From contig NZ_RHJI01000001.1 of the NCBI RefSeq assembly GCF_004211955.1, positions 62,001 through 126,000 of the forward strand: a stretch of 64,000 nucleotides of DNA, read 5' to 3'. Source of the stretch: Escherichia sp. E1V33. GTDB taxonomy: Bacteria > Pseudomonadota > Gammaproteobacteria > Enterobacterales > Enterobacteriaceae. The notes under the pieces are model-generated. The model was not told where the DNA came from. It saw only the letters and a program-made list of their open reading frames with translations, and did no database searches. The translations under genes and the position numbers were made by a program. Shown in pieces: positions 17,438-26,944 of this stretch (within the stretch, counting starts at the first letter, position 1; each line of letters opens with the position of its first letter).

Positions 17438-17683
17438 ATGACCGATCTCTTTTCCAGCCCTGACCACACACTCGACGCACTTGGCCTGCGCTGCCCGGAA
17501 CCAGTAATGATGGTGCGCAAAACCGTGCGCAATATGCAGCCTGGTGAAACGTTGCTGATTATTGCTGACGATCCGGCGACGACCCGCGATATCCCTGGGT
17601 TTTGTACCTTTATGGAGCACGAACTGGTGGCCAAAGAGACGGATGGATTGCCTTATCGCTATTTGATTCGTAAAGGTGGTTAA
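17438..17683 (+). CDS. tusA: Sulfur-carrier protein TusA
   Basis: 81-residue SirA/TusA protein. The signature [17 protein letters not shown] includes Cys19, which carries the persulfide. TusA takes sulfur from IscS and passes it to TusBCD for 2-thiouridine synthesis at the tRNA wobble base; it also feeds molybdenum-cofactor metabolism. A purine-rich AGAAGAAA precedes the ATG. It is followed by a box C-like repeat, a REP element and an extra small gene before zntA. Confidence 0.96.
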
Positions 17684-17701
17684 GGTGGATCACGGACTGT
17701 T

Positions 17702-17740
17702 CCCCTAACCCTCTCCCCAGAGGGGCGAGGGGACCGATCG
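17702..17740. repeat. Box C-like GC-rich inverted repeat
   Basis: CCCTCTCCCC and its imperfect complement GGGGCGAGGGG in a short stem-loop, ending in ACCGATCG. The same ending follows the copy after ugpB (about 36602-36610), so these are members of one interspersed family. Confidence 0.75.
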
Positions 17741-17769
17741 AACTCAATGTTGCTGCTTGAAACCGGTTT

Positions 17770-17803
17770 GTAGGACGGATAAGGCGTTCACGCCGCATCC
17801 GGC
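17770..17803. repeat. REP element
   Basis: Single REP/PU unit: GTAGGACGGATAAGGCG followed by TTCACGCCGCATCCGGC, the imperfect palindrome of enterobacterial BIMEs. It lies between tusA and the small membrane protein gene. Confidence 0.9.
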
Positions 17804-17827
17804 AAGCTAGTGTAATGGAATACACAA

Positions 17828-18136
17828 ATGGATTATTTAATTCCTGTTTGCCTGGGATTGCTGGGATTGTTCGCGATGTTCGCCCCCAATTGGCTGATGC
17901 CTGTTTTAATCGCCGTGGGGGGATGGCTGGGGGTACTTGCCTGTGGTTGGCTCTGGCTAATGATTTTTTTACCTTTACTTAACGGCGTCGGGCTTGCTTA
18001 TGCCCTGTGGTTGATGTTCAAAAGGCCATCATTCACGTCCCGCCTGGTTGCTACATGTTGTGTTATCTCCGTCATTCTGATGTTAGCGCTTTATTATGCT
18101 TTCCTGACCATGCCGCCGTTCCCGCCTCAGCACTAA
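17828..18136 (+). CDS. Small tri- or tetra-helix membrane protein, not in K-12 at this place
   Basis: 102 residues, almost entirely hydrophobic, with helices at about 4-22, 25-42, 44-64 and 72-94, a short basic loop (FKRPSFTSR) and a Pro-rich tail. No conserved motif is recognised. A weak GGAA lies seven bases before the ATG. In K-12 I recall tusA and zntA as immediate convergent neighbours, so this gene with its REP and box C repeats looks like an insertion or, alternatively, a gene lost in K-12. Conservative reading: expressed small membrane protein of unknown function. Confidence 0.65.
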   Translation: MDYLIPVCLGLLGLFAMFAPNWLMPVLIAVGGWLGVLACGWLWLMIFLPLLNGVGLAYALWLMFKRPSFTSRLVATCCVISVILMLALYYAFLTMPPFPPQH

Positions 18137-18161
18137 GCCTGATAGCCAGAGGCTATCAGGC
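18137..18161. terminator. Perfect 11-base stem between convergent genes
   Basis: GCCTGATAGCC, AGA, GGCTATCAGGC, starting immediately after the stop of the 102-residue membrane protein gene and ending seven bases before the zntA stop. It can act on both strands, though no strong T-run follows on either. Confidence 0.7.
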
Positions 18162-18168
18162 AACACCT

Positions 18169-20367
18169 TTACTTCCTGCGCAACAACCTTAACGCATTCG
18201 CCGTCACCAGCACCGTCGCACCCGTATCTGCCAGCACCGCCAGCCACAGTCCGGTCATCCCCAACAGCGTCGTGACGAGGAAGACCCCTTTCAGCCCCAG
18301 TGCAATAGTGATGTTCTGACGGATATTAGCGTGAGTGGCGCGCGCCAGTTCAACCATTTGCACCAGACCGCGCAGGTGGTTATGGGTTAATGCCGCGTCG
18401 GCGGTTTCCAGTGCGACGTCTGTGCCGCTACCCATTGCAATCCCAATGGCGGCAGCTTTCATCGCTGGCGCGTCGTTAATACCGTCGCCGACCATCGCCA
18501 GCGGTGCGTGTTGATTCAGCTCGGTCACCGCTTTGACTTTATCTTCCGGCAATAGGCCCGCTTTAAATTCCAGCCCCAATTCTCCGGCGATTGCCGCCGC
18601 GGCGCGTGGATTATCGCCGGTGAGGATCACTCCTTTGACGCCCAGCGCGTTCAGTTCACTGATGGCAGTTGCGGCATCGGCGCGCAGAGTATCCTGCAAT
18701 GCAATGACACCCAGCACATCATCGTTACGTACGACCAGCACTACCGTTTGCCCTGCGCTTTCCAGTTCGTTAATTAAACCAGCAAATGCATCAGCGGGAT
18801 GTTTACCAGCAGCGCAAATCAATACGCGCTCACCGTTAACCTGCGCTTCAATGCCAGACCCGACCAGCGCCCGCTGTGATTCGGCGGCGGGAATGTTTAG
18901 TGCAGCGACCTGTGCTTCGCGCACGATGGCCTGGGCCAGCGGATGCGTTGCCCCTTGTTCTACCGCCGCCGCCAGTGTCAGCAGTTCAGATTCGCTAATA
19001 CCCGTTGCCGGATGAATCGCGGTGACGCGCGGTTTGCCAACAGTCAGCGTACCGGTTTTATCAAACGCCACCTGGGTAACACGACCCAGCTGCTCCAGCG
19101 CCGCACCGCCTTTAATCAACGCCCCACGACGTGCAGCTGCTGCCAGCCCGGAGGTAATCGCCGCAGGTGTTGAGATAACTAACGCACACGGGCAGCCAAT
19201 CAGCAGCAGCGTCAGGCCTTTATAAATCCACTCTTGCCAGCTTGCGGCAAACAGCAGCGGTGGAACCAGTGTCACCAGTAGAGCGACGGCCATAATCGCT
19301 GGCGTGTAGATACGGCTGAAACGGTCGATAAACCGCTCAATCGGTGCGCGGCGCTCTTCGGCCTCTTCGATCAGTTTCAGAATGCGGTCAATGGCGCTGG
19401 CACCCGGTTCTGACAATACTTCCAGCGTCACCAGACGGTCTGCGCTGGTGGCGCCTGCAGGAACTTTATCGCCCGTCGCGCGCTCCACCGGAATGGATTC
19501 GCCGGTCAGGGCGCTTTCATCAAAGCTGGCAAAGGGCGAGAGCAGTTTACCGTCAGCAGGCAAACGCCCGCCTGCCGCAACTTCAATCACATCGCCCGGA
19601 CGCAGGCTGTTAATCGCCACCTCTTCACGCTCACCGTTACGTAAACGCGTAGCGGTTTCTGGTTTCAGCGCCATCAACGCGCTGACGCCCTGACGCGCGC
19701 GGCTGGCAGCCCAGCCTTCCAGTCGTTCGCCAATCAAAAACAACAGCAATACCATCGCGGCTTCTGCCGTTGCGCCAATAAACAGTGCGCCAATGGCGGC
19801 TACGCTCATTAATGTTTCAATGGCAAAGTAACTGCCGGATTTGATCAGCCGTAATGCCTGACGAGCAATCGGGTACAGCCCAACCAGCGTGGTGGCGATA
19901 AATGCCAGTTGACCGAACGGATGATTAAATTGCTCCAGTCCCCAGCTGATTGCCATCATCACGATAAGCGTAATCAGCGGCAGATTCTCTTTCAGGCGCG
20001 ATGCTTGCGGTTCGTCGGCGGCCTGTTCATCGCGCAGGGAATAGCCTGCTTTTTGCACCGCAGATTCAACTTGTGCACGGATGTCAGTGTCGGCATCAAC
20101 CACCAGTTTCTCGGTGGCGAACAACACTTGCACCTGATTTACGCCAGAAAGCTGGCGCACGGCATTTTCCACTTTGCGCGCACAGGCGGCGCAGTCCATG
20201 CCGCTAACTTTCCAGCTATAGCGGGTGCCGGAGACGTTTTCAGAGAGAGTTGGCGTGCTGGAACATGCGCCGTCGCAGCAACAGTCGTTAGCGTTTTGTA
20301 CCGTGGTTAGCGGTTTGAACGCGGCAAATTGAGGTGCTTTCTTGCCGTGATTGTCAGGAGTCGACAT
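18169..20367 (-). CDS. zntA: Zn(II)/Cd(II)/Pb(II)-exporting P1B-type ATPase
   Basis: 732 residues. The N-terminal metal domain has a Cys-rich segment (NDCCCDGACS) and the HMA motif GMDCAAC. The membrane CPC motif (GCPCALVIS), the phosphorylation loop DKTGT and GDGINDAPA are all present. It pumps zinc, cadmium and lead out of the cytoplasm. Expression is set by ZntR through the dyad visible at 20410-20429, directly in the promoter spacer. It is convergent with the small membrane protein gene. Confidence 0.97.
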   Translation of the reverse strand: MSTPDNHGKKAPQFAAFKPLTTVQNANDCCCDGACSSTPTLSENVSGTRYSWKVSGMDCAACARKVENAVRQLSGVNQVQVLFATEKLVVDADTDIRAQVESAVQKAGYSLRDEQAADEPQASRLKENLPLITLIVMMAISWGLEQFNHPFGQLAFIATTLVGLYPIARQALRLIKSGSYFAIETLMSVAAIGALFIGATAEAAMVLLLFLIGERLEGWAASRARQGVSALMALKPETATRLRNGEREEVAINSLRPGDVIEVAAGGRLPADGKLLSPFASFDESALTGESIPVERATGDKVPAGATSADRLVTLEVLSEPGASAIDRILKLIEEAEERRAPIERFIDRFSRIYTPAIMAVALLVTLVPPLLFAASWQEWIYKGLTLLLIGCPCALVISTPAAITSGLAAAARRGALIKGGAALEQLGRVTQVAFDKTGTLTVGKPRVTAIHPATGISESELLTLAAAVEQGATHPLAQAIVREAQVAALNIPAAESQRALVGSGIEAQVNGERVLICAAGKHPADAFAGLINELESAGQTVVLVVRNDDVLGVIALQDTLRADAATAISELNALGVKGVILTGDNPRAAAAIAGELGLEFKAGLLPEDKVKAVTELNQHAPLAMVGDGINDAPAMKAAAIGIAMGSGTDVALETADAALTHNHLRGLVQMVELARATHANIRQNITIALGLKGVFLVTTLLGMTGLWLAVLADTGATVLVTANALRLLRRK

Positions 20368-20401
20368 GGCATCCTCCGGTTAAGTTTTTCTCATTAACCG
20401 A

Positions 20402-20433
20402 AGGATACACTCTGGAGTCGACTCCAGAGTCAA
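20402..20433 (-). promoter_or_regulatory. ZntR-controlled zntA promoter
   Basis: On the minus strand TTGACT (20433-20428) and TATCCT (20407-20402) are 20 bases apart. The spacer holds the dyad CTCTGGAGTCGACTCCAGAG (20410-20429). An overlong spacer with a central dyad is the hallmark of MerR-family promoters, in which ZntR-Zn(II) untwists the DNA to realign -35 and -10. Confidence 0.93.
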
Positions 20434-20439
20434 GTTTTA

Positions 20440-21066
20440 TCAGAGATACAGCGAGCGGACGATGAGGAAGTGACCGGCAAAGTAACAAGCTGCGGCAATG
20501 GCGTTATCGGCCCGGAAGCGGCGGCGATAGTGACTACCCAGCCAGACAAAGTTACTGATAAACAGTAACGAAGCACCGACAAACGCAGAAAGGGCCGGAG
20601 CGGTCGGGCGGAAGAACCACAATTCTCCTGCCAGCCACACCATCACCAGCGTCATCCCGACAAAGGTACAAATGGGCCAGCGTAACTCTTCCAGGCGCGT
20701 CCAGATAATGGCCAGCAACAGCGCGCCCAGTACCAGCAGCACCAGCGGCAACGGCCAGAAGAAAGAGAGCGTCATCTGGCTGGCAAAATAGATGGTGTAC
20801 AGCAGGTGCGAGAGGAAAAATGCGCCAATGGCGTACATCAGACGCTGACGTGGTAATAGCGTTAGCGCATCGCCCAGCAGCGACGCACATAGCCCTGCCA
20901 GCACCAGATAGCTAATGGCGTCGAACATCGGCGCTTGCCAGGCCAGCAATAGCAGGAGAAGAAGAGTTAACGGTTTAAACACCCAGCGTTGCCAGGTTGA
21001 ACCACGATAGGAGGCATCCACAGATAGCCATGCGGAAAGACAGACAGCGATAAACGACCAAAGCAT
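20440..21066 (-). CDS. yhhN: YhhN/TMEM86-family membrane protein
   Basis: 208 residues with about eight short hydrophobic helices, the pattern of the YhhN (TMEM86) family. Eukaryotic TMEM86B is a lysoplasmalogenase; the bacterial function is not established. It is upstream of the zntA promoter on the same strand and divergent from yhhM. The start ATG lies 141 bases from yhhM. Confidence 0.93.
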   Translation of the reverse strand: MLWSFIAVCLSAWLSVDASYRGSTWQRWVFKPLTLLLLLLLAWQAPMFDAISYLVLAGLCASLLGDALTLLPRQRLMYAIGAFFLSHLLYTIYFASQMTLSFFWPLPLVLLVLGALLLAIIWTRLEELRWPICTFVGMTLVMVWLAGELWFFRPTAPALSAFVGASLLFISNFVWLGSHYRRRFRADNAIAAACYFAGHFLIVRSLYL

Positions 21067-21207
21067 CTTAGTTCCTTGAATTCGTTATTATTTAGTAAGC
21101 GGAATGCCTACAGTCTTGCTATTCAGTTTAGTGGCGAGGGTGGACAGATGACAACACCATAACGGGCAGGGTATGCTTATTTCCGCATTTTCCGATAAGG
21201 TACAAAG

Positions 21208-21567
21208 ATGAGTAAACCACCTCTTTTCTTTATTGTTATCATTGGTTTAATTGTTGTCGCTGCATCGTTTCGCTTTATGCAGCAGCGGCGGGAAAAAGCT
21301 GATAATGATATGGCACCGCTCCAGCAAAAGCTGGTGGTGGTGAGTAACAAGCGGGAAAAACCAATTAACGATCGCCGTTCGCGCCAGCAGGAAGTGACTC
21401 CGGCTGGCACCAGTATGCGCTATGAGGCAAGCTTCAAACCGCAAAGCGGCGGACTGGAGCAGACGTTCCGTCTGGATGCCCAGCAATACCATGCCCTGAC
21501 AGTGGGGGATAAAGGTACGCTGAGCTATAAAGGCACGCGATTTGTCAGCTTTGTTGGCGAACAATAA
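21208..21567 (+). CDS. yhhM: DUF2500 membrane-anchored protein YhhM
   Basis: 119 residues: one N-terminal membrane helix (about 5-22), a basic linker and a small C-terminal beta domain ending GTRFVSFVGEQ. Function unknown. The gene ends two bases before the yhhL stop (convergent). Confidence 0.9.
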   Translation: MSKPPLFFIVIIGLIVVAASFRFMQQRREKADNDMAPLQQKLVVVSNKREKPINDRRSRQQEVTPAGTSMRYEASFKPQSGGLEQTFRLDAQQYHALTVGDKGTLSYKGTRFVSFVGEQ

Positions 21568-21569
21568 GG

Positions 21570-21839
21570 TTATTTTTTGACCTTGAATTTCTTCTGCCAG
21601 ACCAGCAGTTCAAACACGCCGAAAAGGAAAATACGCACCTTTTCGGCGGTGGTCATCTGCGGGCCATCTTTCGGTAAGGTGGATTTCAGTAATGCCAGTT
21701 GCAAACCATGCATCAGCACCGTAAAAATCAGCGCCACGTTAACGAAAATATTCAGTGGTCGCGGAAATGGCTGAACAAGATTGAGGATTAAAAATCCCCA
21801 TACGCAAAGCATTAACAAACGTCCAATATTAATCAGCAT
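21570..21839 (-). CDS. yhhL: DUF1145 small membrane protein YhhL
   Basis: 89 residues from the ATG at 21839, preceded by AAGGAG inside the 3' end of rsmD; a longer upstream frame is only rsmD sequence in another phase. Two to three membrane helices and a basic C-terminus (WQKKFKVKK). Function unknown. It overlaps rsmD by 11 bases and is presumably translated from the same transcript. Confidence 0.9.
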   Translation of the reverse strand: MLINIGRLLMLCVWGFLILNLVQPFPRPLNIFVNVALIFTVLMHGLQLALLKSTLPKDGPQMTTAEKVRIFLFGVFELLVWQKKFKVKK

Positions 21840-22425
21840 CACTTTCTCCTTGTGTTTCACGCTGATACAAGCGATAAGCAACTTGACCCGCCACTTTCTC
21901 CCGATATAACGCCCAGTTTGCCGGAACAGTAGGCAGGCCATTTTCTACTTCGCTCTCGACATATATCCAGGCTTCGTCAGCCAGCCAGCCGTTCTCTTCC
22001 AGTAAATTAATGGTTTCTTCCAACAAGCCTCGGCGGAATGGTGGATCGACAAACACGATATTATGCGGTGTGCCTTTTTGCGCCAGGAATGACATTGCAT
22101 TACTGTTAACCACCCGCGCATTATCTGCTTTCAGGGTTGCCAGATTCTTGATTAATTGCTGATGCACCGCGCGATCCATCTCAATCAGCGTGGCGCCCGC
22201 AGCGTAGCGTGACAAGGCTTCCAGCCCCAGCGCGCCGCTACCGGCGAAGCAATCCAGACATTGCGCATCGACGATAACCGGAGCCAGCCAGTTAAATAAC
22301 GTTTCGCGCACGCGATCGGTGGTGGGGCGCAGGCCTGGGCTGTCCGGAACCGGGAGTTTACGGCCTCGCCACTGCCCGCCAATAATGCGGATTTGGCCGC
22401 TACCGGAATGATTCGGTTTTTTCAT
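21829..22425 (-). CDS. rsmD: 16S rRNA m2G966 methyltransferase RsmD
   Basis: 198 residues. SAM motif I is CLDCFAGSGALGLEAL and the N6/N2-methyltransferase motif IV is DPPF. It methylates G966 of 16S rRNA in the assembled 30S subunit. Divergent from ftsY with about 149 bases between; followed by yhhL with overlap. Confidence 0.95.
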   Translation of the reverse strand: MKKPNHSGSGQIRIIGGQWRGRKLPVPDSPGLRPTTDRVRETLFNWLAPVIVDAQCLDCFAGSGALGLEALSRYAAGATLIEMDRAVHQQLIKNLATLKADNARVVNSNAMSFLAQKGTPHNIVFVDPPFRRGLLEETINLLEENGWLADEAWIYVESEVENGLPTVPANWALYREKVAGQVAYRLYQRETQGESDAD

Positions 22426-22574
22426 GATAAATTGCTCAATCCGCCAGATAACACATAATTGCAGGCGGTGATGTGTATTCAGTTAAGTGATAGACTATTT
22501 CATCATTTTTTTAGCTGCTATGTACATAGCGTTAACGCTGTGCCATGAAGCAACAGCGAGGAGTGTAGTCGCAG

Positions 22575-24104
22575 ATGGCGAAAGAAAAAAAACGTGGCTT
22601 TTTTTCCTGGCTGGGCTTTGGTCAAAAAGAGCAGACCCCGGAAAAAGAGACAGAAGTCCAGAACGATCAACCGGTTGTAGAAGAAACTGTCCAGGCAGAA
22701 GAGCCTGCGAAGCTTGCTGAACAACCTGTTGAGGAGTTGCCGCAGGCCCATACTGAAGCCGAGGCGGAAACTTTTGCTGCCGAAGTGGTGGAAGTAACGG
22801 AACAGGTTGCCGAAAGCGAGAAAGTGCAGCCTGAAGCTGTTATCGAAGCGGAAGTCAGTGCGCTGCCAGAACCCGTAGTGGAAGAATCGCCAGCACCGGT
22901 AGTTGAACCTGAAGTTACGCCGGAGCCAGTGGCTATTGAGCGTGAAGAGCTGCCGTTGCCGGAAGAGGTCAACGCCGAAGAGGTTTCGCCAGAAGAGTGG
23001 CAGGCTGAAGCGGAAACCGTGGAGATTGTCGAAGCGGCGCAAGAAGAAGCGGCTAAAGAAGAAATCACCGACGAAGAGCTGGAAGCACAGGCGCTGGCGG
23101 CAGAAGAGGCGGTAATGGTGGTTTCTCCGGCAAAAGAAGAGCAGCCGGTGGAAGAAATCGCTCAGGAGCAGGAAAAACCGACCAAAGAAGGTTTCTTCGC
23201 GCGCCTGAAACGCAGCCTGTTAAAAACTAAAGAAAACCTCGGTTCCGGATTTATCAGCCTGTTCCGCGGTAAAAAAATCGACGATGATCTGTTTGAAGAG
23301 CTGGAAGAACAGCTGTTGATCGCCGATGTGGGCGTGGAAACCACGCGTAAAATCATCACCAACCTGACAGAAGGCGCATCCCGCAAGCAGCTTCGTGATG
23401 CCGAGGCGCTCTATGGCCTGCTGAAAGAAGAGATGGGCGAGATTCTGGCGAAAGTCGATGAACCGCTTAACGTCGAAGGCAAAGCGCCGTTCGTGATCCT
23501 GATGGTAGGCGTCAACGGAGTGGGGAAAACCACGACGATTGGTAAGCTGGCGCGTCAGTTTGAGCAGCAAGGTAAATCGGTCATGCTGGCGGCGGGCGAT
23601 ACTTTCCGTGCGGCAGCGGTTGAGCAGTTGCAGGTCTGGGGCCAGCGTAACAATATCCCGGTGATTGCCCAGCATACTGGTGCGGATTCCGCCTCTGTTA
23701 TCTTCGACGCGATTCAGGCTGCGAAGGCGCGTAATGTTGACGTCCTGATTGCCGATACCGCCGGACGCCTGCAGAACAAATCGCACCTGATGGAAGAGCT
23801 GAAAAAAATCGTCCGCGTGATGAAGAAACTCGATGAAGATGCGCCGCATGAGGTTATGCTGACTATCGACGCCAGCACCGGGCAGAATGCGGTAAGCCAG
23901 GCCAAACTGTTCCACGAAGCGGTTGGCTTAACCGGCATCACGCTAACGAAACTGGACGGCACAGCGAAAGGCGGGGTAATTTTCTCGGTGGCTGACCAGT
24001 TTGGTATTCCTATCCGCTATATTGGTGTCGGCGAACGTATTGAGGATTTGCGTCCGTTTAAAGCGGACGACTTTATAGAGGCACTTTTTGCCCGAGAGGA
24101 TTAA
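22575..24104 (+). CDS. ftsY: Signal recognition particle receptor FtsY
   Basis: 509 residues, somewhat longer than the 497 of K-12 as I recall; the difference lies in the acidic, low-complexity A domain (about residues 20-205, rich in Glu, Val, Ala, Pro). After a basic start (AKEKKRGFFSWLGFG) that binds membrane come the N domain and the GTPase G domain with GVNGVGKTT, DTAGR and TKLDGTAKGG. It receives ribosome-SRP complexes at the inner membrane. First gene of ftsYEX. Confidence 0.97.
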   Translation: MAKEKKRGFFSWLGFGQKEQTPEKETEVQNDQPVVEETVQAEEPAKLAEQPVEELPQAHTEAEAETFAAEVVEVTEQVAESEKVQPEAVIEAEVSALPEPVVEESPAPVVEPEVTPEPVAIEREELPLPEEVNAEEVSPEEWQAEAETVEIVEAAQEEAAKEEITDEELEAQALAAEEAVMVVSPAKEEQPVEEIAQEQEKPTKEGFFARLKRSLLKTKENLGSGFISLFRGKKIDDDLFEELEEQLLIADVGVETTRKIITNLTEGASRKQLRDAEALYGLLKEEMGEILAKVDEPLNVEGKAPFVILMVGVNGVGKTTTIGKLARQFEQQGKSVMLAAGDTFRAAAVEQLQVWGQRNNIPVIAQHTGADSASVIFDAIQAAKARNVDVLIADTAGRLQNKSHLMEELKKIVRVMKKLDEDAPHEVMLTIDASTGQNAVSQAKLFHEAVGLTGITLTKLDGTAKGGVIFSVADQFGIPIRYIGVGERIEDLRPFKADDFIEALFARED

Positions 24105-24106
24105 CA

Positions 24107-24775
24107 ATGATTCGCTTTGAACATGTCAGCAAGGCTTATCTCGGTGGGAGACAGGCGCTGCAGGGCGTTACGTTCCATATGCAGCCGGGTGAGATGGCGT
24201 TTCTGACCGGCCATTCCGGCGCAGGGAAAAGTACCCTCCTGAAGCTGATCTGTGGGATTGAGCGGCCCAGCGCCGGGAAAATCTGGTTTAGCGGCCATGA
24301 CATCACGCGTCTGAAAAACCGTGAAGTTCCGTTTTTGCGTCGCCAGATCGGCATGATTTTCCAGGATCACCATCTACTGATGGACCGTACTGTCTACGAT
24401 AACGTGGCGATCCCGCTGATTATCGCCGGTGCCAGCGGTGACGATATTCGTCGCCGCGTTTCTGCTGCGCTGGACAAAGTCGGGCTACTGGACAAAGCGA
24501 AAAACTTTCCGATACAGCTTTCTGGCGGTGAACAGCAGCGCGTTGGCATTGCCCGCGCGGTGGTGAACAAACCTGCGGTACTGCTGGCGGACGAACCGAC
24601 CGGTAACCTGGATGATGCGCTGTCAGAAGGGATTTTACGTCTGTTTGAAGAGTTTAATCGCGTTGGGGTAACAGTATTGATGGCAACGCACGACATCAAC
24701 CTGATTTCACGACGTTCCTATCGCATGCTCACTCTGAGCGATGGTCACTTGCATGGAGGCGTGGGCCATGAATAA
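24107..24775 (+). CDS. ftsE: Cell-division ABC ATPase FtsE
   Basis: 222 residues. Walker [10 protein letters not shown] at 35-43, signature LSGGEQQR, Walker [13 protein letters not shown]. With FtsX it forms a complex that activates septal murein hydrolases through EnvC. Starts two bases after ftsY; overlaps ftsX by eight bases. Confidence 0.97.
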   Translation: MIRFEHVSKAYLGGRQALQGVTFHMQPGEMAFLTGHSGAGKSTLLKLICGIERPSAGKIWFSGHDITRLKNREVPFLRRQIGMIFQDHHLLMDRTVYDNVAIPLIIAGASGDDIRRRVSAALDKVGLLDKAKNFPIQLSGGEQQRVGIARAVVNKPAVLLADEPTGNLDDALSEGILRLFEEFNRVGVTVLMATHDINLISRRSYRMLTLSDGHLHGGVGHE

Positions 24776-25826
24776 GCGCGATGCAATCAATCATATCCGG
24801 CAGTTTGGCGGGCGTCTTGATCGCTTCCGTAAATCGGCTGGCGGCTCTGGCGACGGTGGTCGTAACGCGCCGAAACGCGCGAAGTCTTCGCCAAAACCGG
24901 CAAATCGCAAAACTAACGTTTTCAACGAACAGGTACGCTATGCGTTCCACGGCGCTTTGCAGGATCTGAAAAGCAAACCGTTCGCCACGTTTTTAACCGT
25001 GATGGTCATCGCCATCTCCCTGACGCTGCCCAGCGTCTGCTATATGGTGTACAAAAACGTTAACCAGGCGGCGACGCAATATTATCCGTCACCGCAAATT
25101 ACCGTTTATCTGCAAAAAACGCTGGATGATGACGCCGCTGCGGGCGTGGTGGCGCAGCTACAGGCCGAGCAGGGCGTGGAGAAAGTGAATTATCTTTCTC
25201 GTGAAGACGCACTGGGCGAGTTCCGTAACTGGTCTGGTTTTGGTGGTGCGCTGGATATGCTGGAGGAAAACCCGCTTCCGGCAGTAGCGGTGGTGATCCC
25301 GAAACTCGATTTTCAGGGAACGGAATCACTGAATACGCTGCGCGACCGTATCACCCAGATTAACGGCATTGATGAAGTGCGGATGGATGACAGCTGGTTT
25401 GCCCGTCTGGCGGCGTTAACCGGGCTGGTCGGGCGCGTTTCGGCGATGATTGGCGTATTGATGGTGGCGGCAGTATTCCTCGTCATCGGCAACAGTGTGC
25501 GTCTGAGCATATTTGCTCGCCGTGACTCCATTAACGTGCAGAAACTGATTGGTGCGACGGATGGTTTCATCCTTCGCCCATTCCTGTACGGCGGCGCGCT
25601 GTTGGGATTTTCTGGCGCATTGCTGTCATTAATTTTGTCAGAAATTCTGGTACTACGTTTGTCATCAGCGGTGGCGGAAGTGGCGCAGGTTTTCGGAACG
25701 AAGTTTGATATCAATGGCTTATCGTTCGATGAATGTCTGCTTTTGCTGCTGGTGTGTTCGATGATTGGCTGGGTGGCAGCTTGGCTTGCCACGGTACAAC
25801 ATTTACGCCATTTTACGCCTGAATAA
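24768..25826 (+). CDS. ftsX: Cell-division membrane protein FtsX
   Basis: 352 residues from the ATG at 24768, overlapping the end of ftsE. A long basic cytoplasmic N-terminus (about 70 residues), one membrane helix, a periplasmic domain (about 100-215) that contacts EnvC, and three C-terminal helices. The usual topology of the FtsX family with four helices. rpoH follows after 244 bases. Confidence 0.97.
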   Translation: MNKRDAINHIRQFGGRLDRFRKSAGGSGDGGRNAPKRAKSSPKPANRKTNVFNEQVRYAFHGALQDLKSKPFATFLTVMVIAISLTLPSVCYMVYKNVNQAATQYYPSPQITVYLQKTLDDDAAAGVVAQLQAEQGVEKVNYLSREDALGEFRNWSGFGGALDMLEENPLPAVAVVIPKLDFQGTESLNTLRDRITQINGIDEVRMDDSWFARLAALTGLVGRVSAMIGVLMVAAVFLVIGNSVRLSIFARRDSINVQKLIGATDGFILRPFLYGGALLGFSGALLSLILSEILVLRLSSAVAEVAQVFGTKFDINGLSFDECLLLLLVCSMIGWVAAWLATVQHLRHFTPE

Positions 25827-25837
25827 TAAAAGCGTGT

Positions 25838-25878
25838 TATACTCTTTCCCTGCAATGGGTTCCGTAGCAGGGAAAGAG
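25838..25878 (+). promoter_or_regulatory. Candidate rpoH P1 -10 and adjoining perfect stem-loop
   Basis: TATACT at 25838-25843 would place a transcript start about 220 bases before rpoH, where the P1 promoter is expected. Overlapping it, CTCTTTCCCTG (25842-25852) and CAGGGAAAGAG (25868-25878) form a perfect 11-base stem with a 15-base loop and no T-run, so it may be a 3'-end structure of ftsX mRNA or the 5' structure of the P1 transcript. Confidence 0.45.
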
Positions 25879-25931
25879 ACCCCGTTGTCTCTTCCCGGTA
25901 TTTCATCTCTATGTCACATTTTGTGCGTAAT

Positions 25932-25964
25932 TTATTCACAGCGTTGCATTGAACTTGTGGATAA
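25932..25964. promoter_or_regulatory. Two DnaA boxes upstream of rpoH
   Basis: TTATTCACA at 25932-25940 and TTGTGGATAA at 25955-25964 (the complement of TTATCCACAA) match the DnaA-box consensus. DnaA control of rpoH promoters is described for E. coli. The second box overlaps the sigma-E -35 element. Confidence 0.8.
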
Positions 25965-25977
25965 AATCACGGTCTGA
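25951..25977 (+). promoter_or_regulatory. Sigma-E promoter of rpoH (P3)
   Basis: GAACTT (25951-25956), a 16-base spacer and TCTGA (25973-25977), the extracytoplasmic sigma-E consensus. It raises sigma-32 when the envelope is stressed at high temperature. Confidence 0.88.
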
Positions 25978-26070
25978 TAAAACAGTGAATGATAACCTCA
26001 TTGCTCTTAAGCTCTGGCACAGTTGTTGCTACCACTGAGGCGCCAGAAGATATCGATTGAGAGGATTTGA

Positions 26071-26925
26071 ATGACTGACAAAATGCAAAGTTTAGCTTTA
26101 GCCCCTGTTGGCAACCTGGATTCCTACATCCGGGCAGCTAACGCGTGGCCGATGTTGTCGGCTGACGAGGAGCGGGCGCTGGCTGAAAAGCTGCATTACC
26201 ATGGCGATCTGGAAGCAGCTAAAACGCTGATCCTGTCTCACCTGCGGTTTGTTGTTCATATTGCTCGTAATTATGCGGGCTATGGCCTGCCACAGGCGGA
26301 TTTGATTCAGGAAGGTAACATCGGCCTGATGAAAGCAGTGCGCCGTTTTAACCCGGAAGTGGGTGTGCGCCTGGTCTCCTTCGCCGTTCACTGGATCAAA
26401 GCAGAGATCCACGAATACGTTCTGCGTAACTGGCGTATCGTCAAAGTTGCGACCACCAAAGCGCAACGCAAACTGTTCTTCAACCTGCGTAAAACCAAGC
26501 AGCGTCTGGGCTGGTTTAACCAGGATGAAGTCGAAATGGTGGCCCGTGAACTGGGTGTAACCAGCAAAGACGTACGTGAGATGGAATCACGTATGGCGGC
26601 ACAGGACATGACCTTTGACCTGTCTTCCGACGACGATTCCGACAGCCAGCCGATGGCACCGGTGCTCTATCTGCAGGATAAATCATCTAACTTTGCTGAC
26701 GGCATTGAAGATGATAACTGGGAAGAGCAGGCGGCAAACCGTCTGACCGACGCGATGCAGGGCCTGGACGAACGCAGCCAGGATATCATCCGTGCGCGCT
26801 GGCTGGACGAAGACAACAAGTCCACGTTGCAGGAACTGGCTGACCGTTACGGTGTTTCCGCTGAGCGTGTGCGCCAGCTGGAAAAGAATGCGATGAAAAA
26901 ACTGCGCGCCGCGATTGAAGCGTAA
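26071..26925 (+). CDS. rpoH: Heat-shock sigma factor sigma-32
   Basis: 284 residues of the RpoH group. Region 2 ([32 protein letters not shown] begins near residue 58), the RpoH box QRKLFFNLR near 132-140 and the C-terminal region 4 helix-turn-helix ([20 protein letters not shown]) are visible. It directs RNA polymerase to heat-shock genes. In E. coli the 5' coding mRNA forms a thermosensor controlling translation, and the protein is degraded by FtsH with DnaK help. AGAGGA precedes the ATG. Confidence 0.98.
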   Translation: MTDKMQSLALAPVGNLDSYIRAANAWPMLSADEERALAEKLHYHGDLEAAKTLILSHLRFVVHIARNYAGYGLPQADLIQEGNIGLMKAVRRFNPEVGVRLVSFAVHWIKAEIHEYVLRNWRIVKVATTKAQRKLFFNLRKTKQRLGWFNQDEVEMVARELGVTSKDVREMESRMAAQDMTFDLSSDDDSDSQPMAPVLYLQDKSSNFADGIEDDNWEEQAANRLTDAMQGLDERSQDIIRARWLDEDNKSTLQELADRYGVSAERVRQLEKNAMKKLRAAIEA

Positions 26926-26944
26926 TTTCCGCTGTTAAGCAGAG

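Noticed and set aside
23220-23915. Open frame of 231 codons on the minus strand inside ftsY
   Set aside because: Shadow of the conserved GTPase domain; no motif, no start signal.
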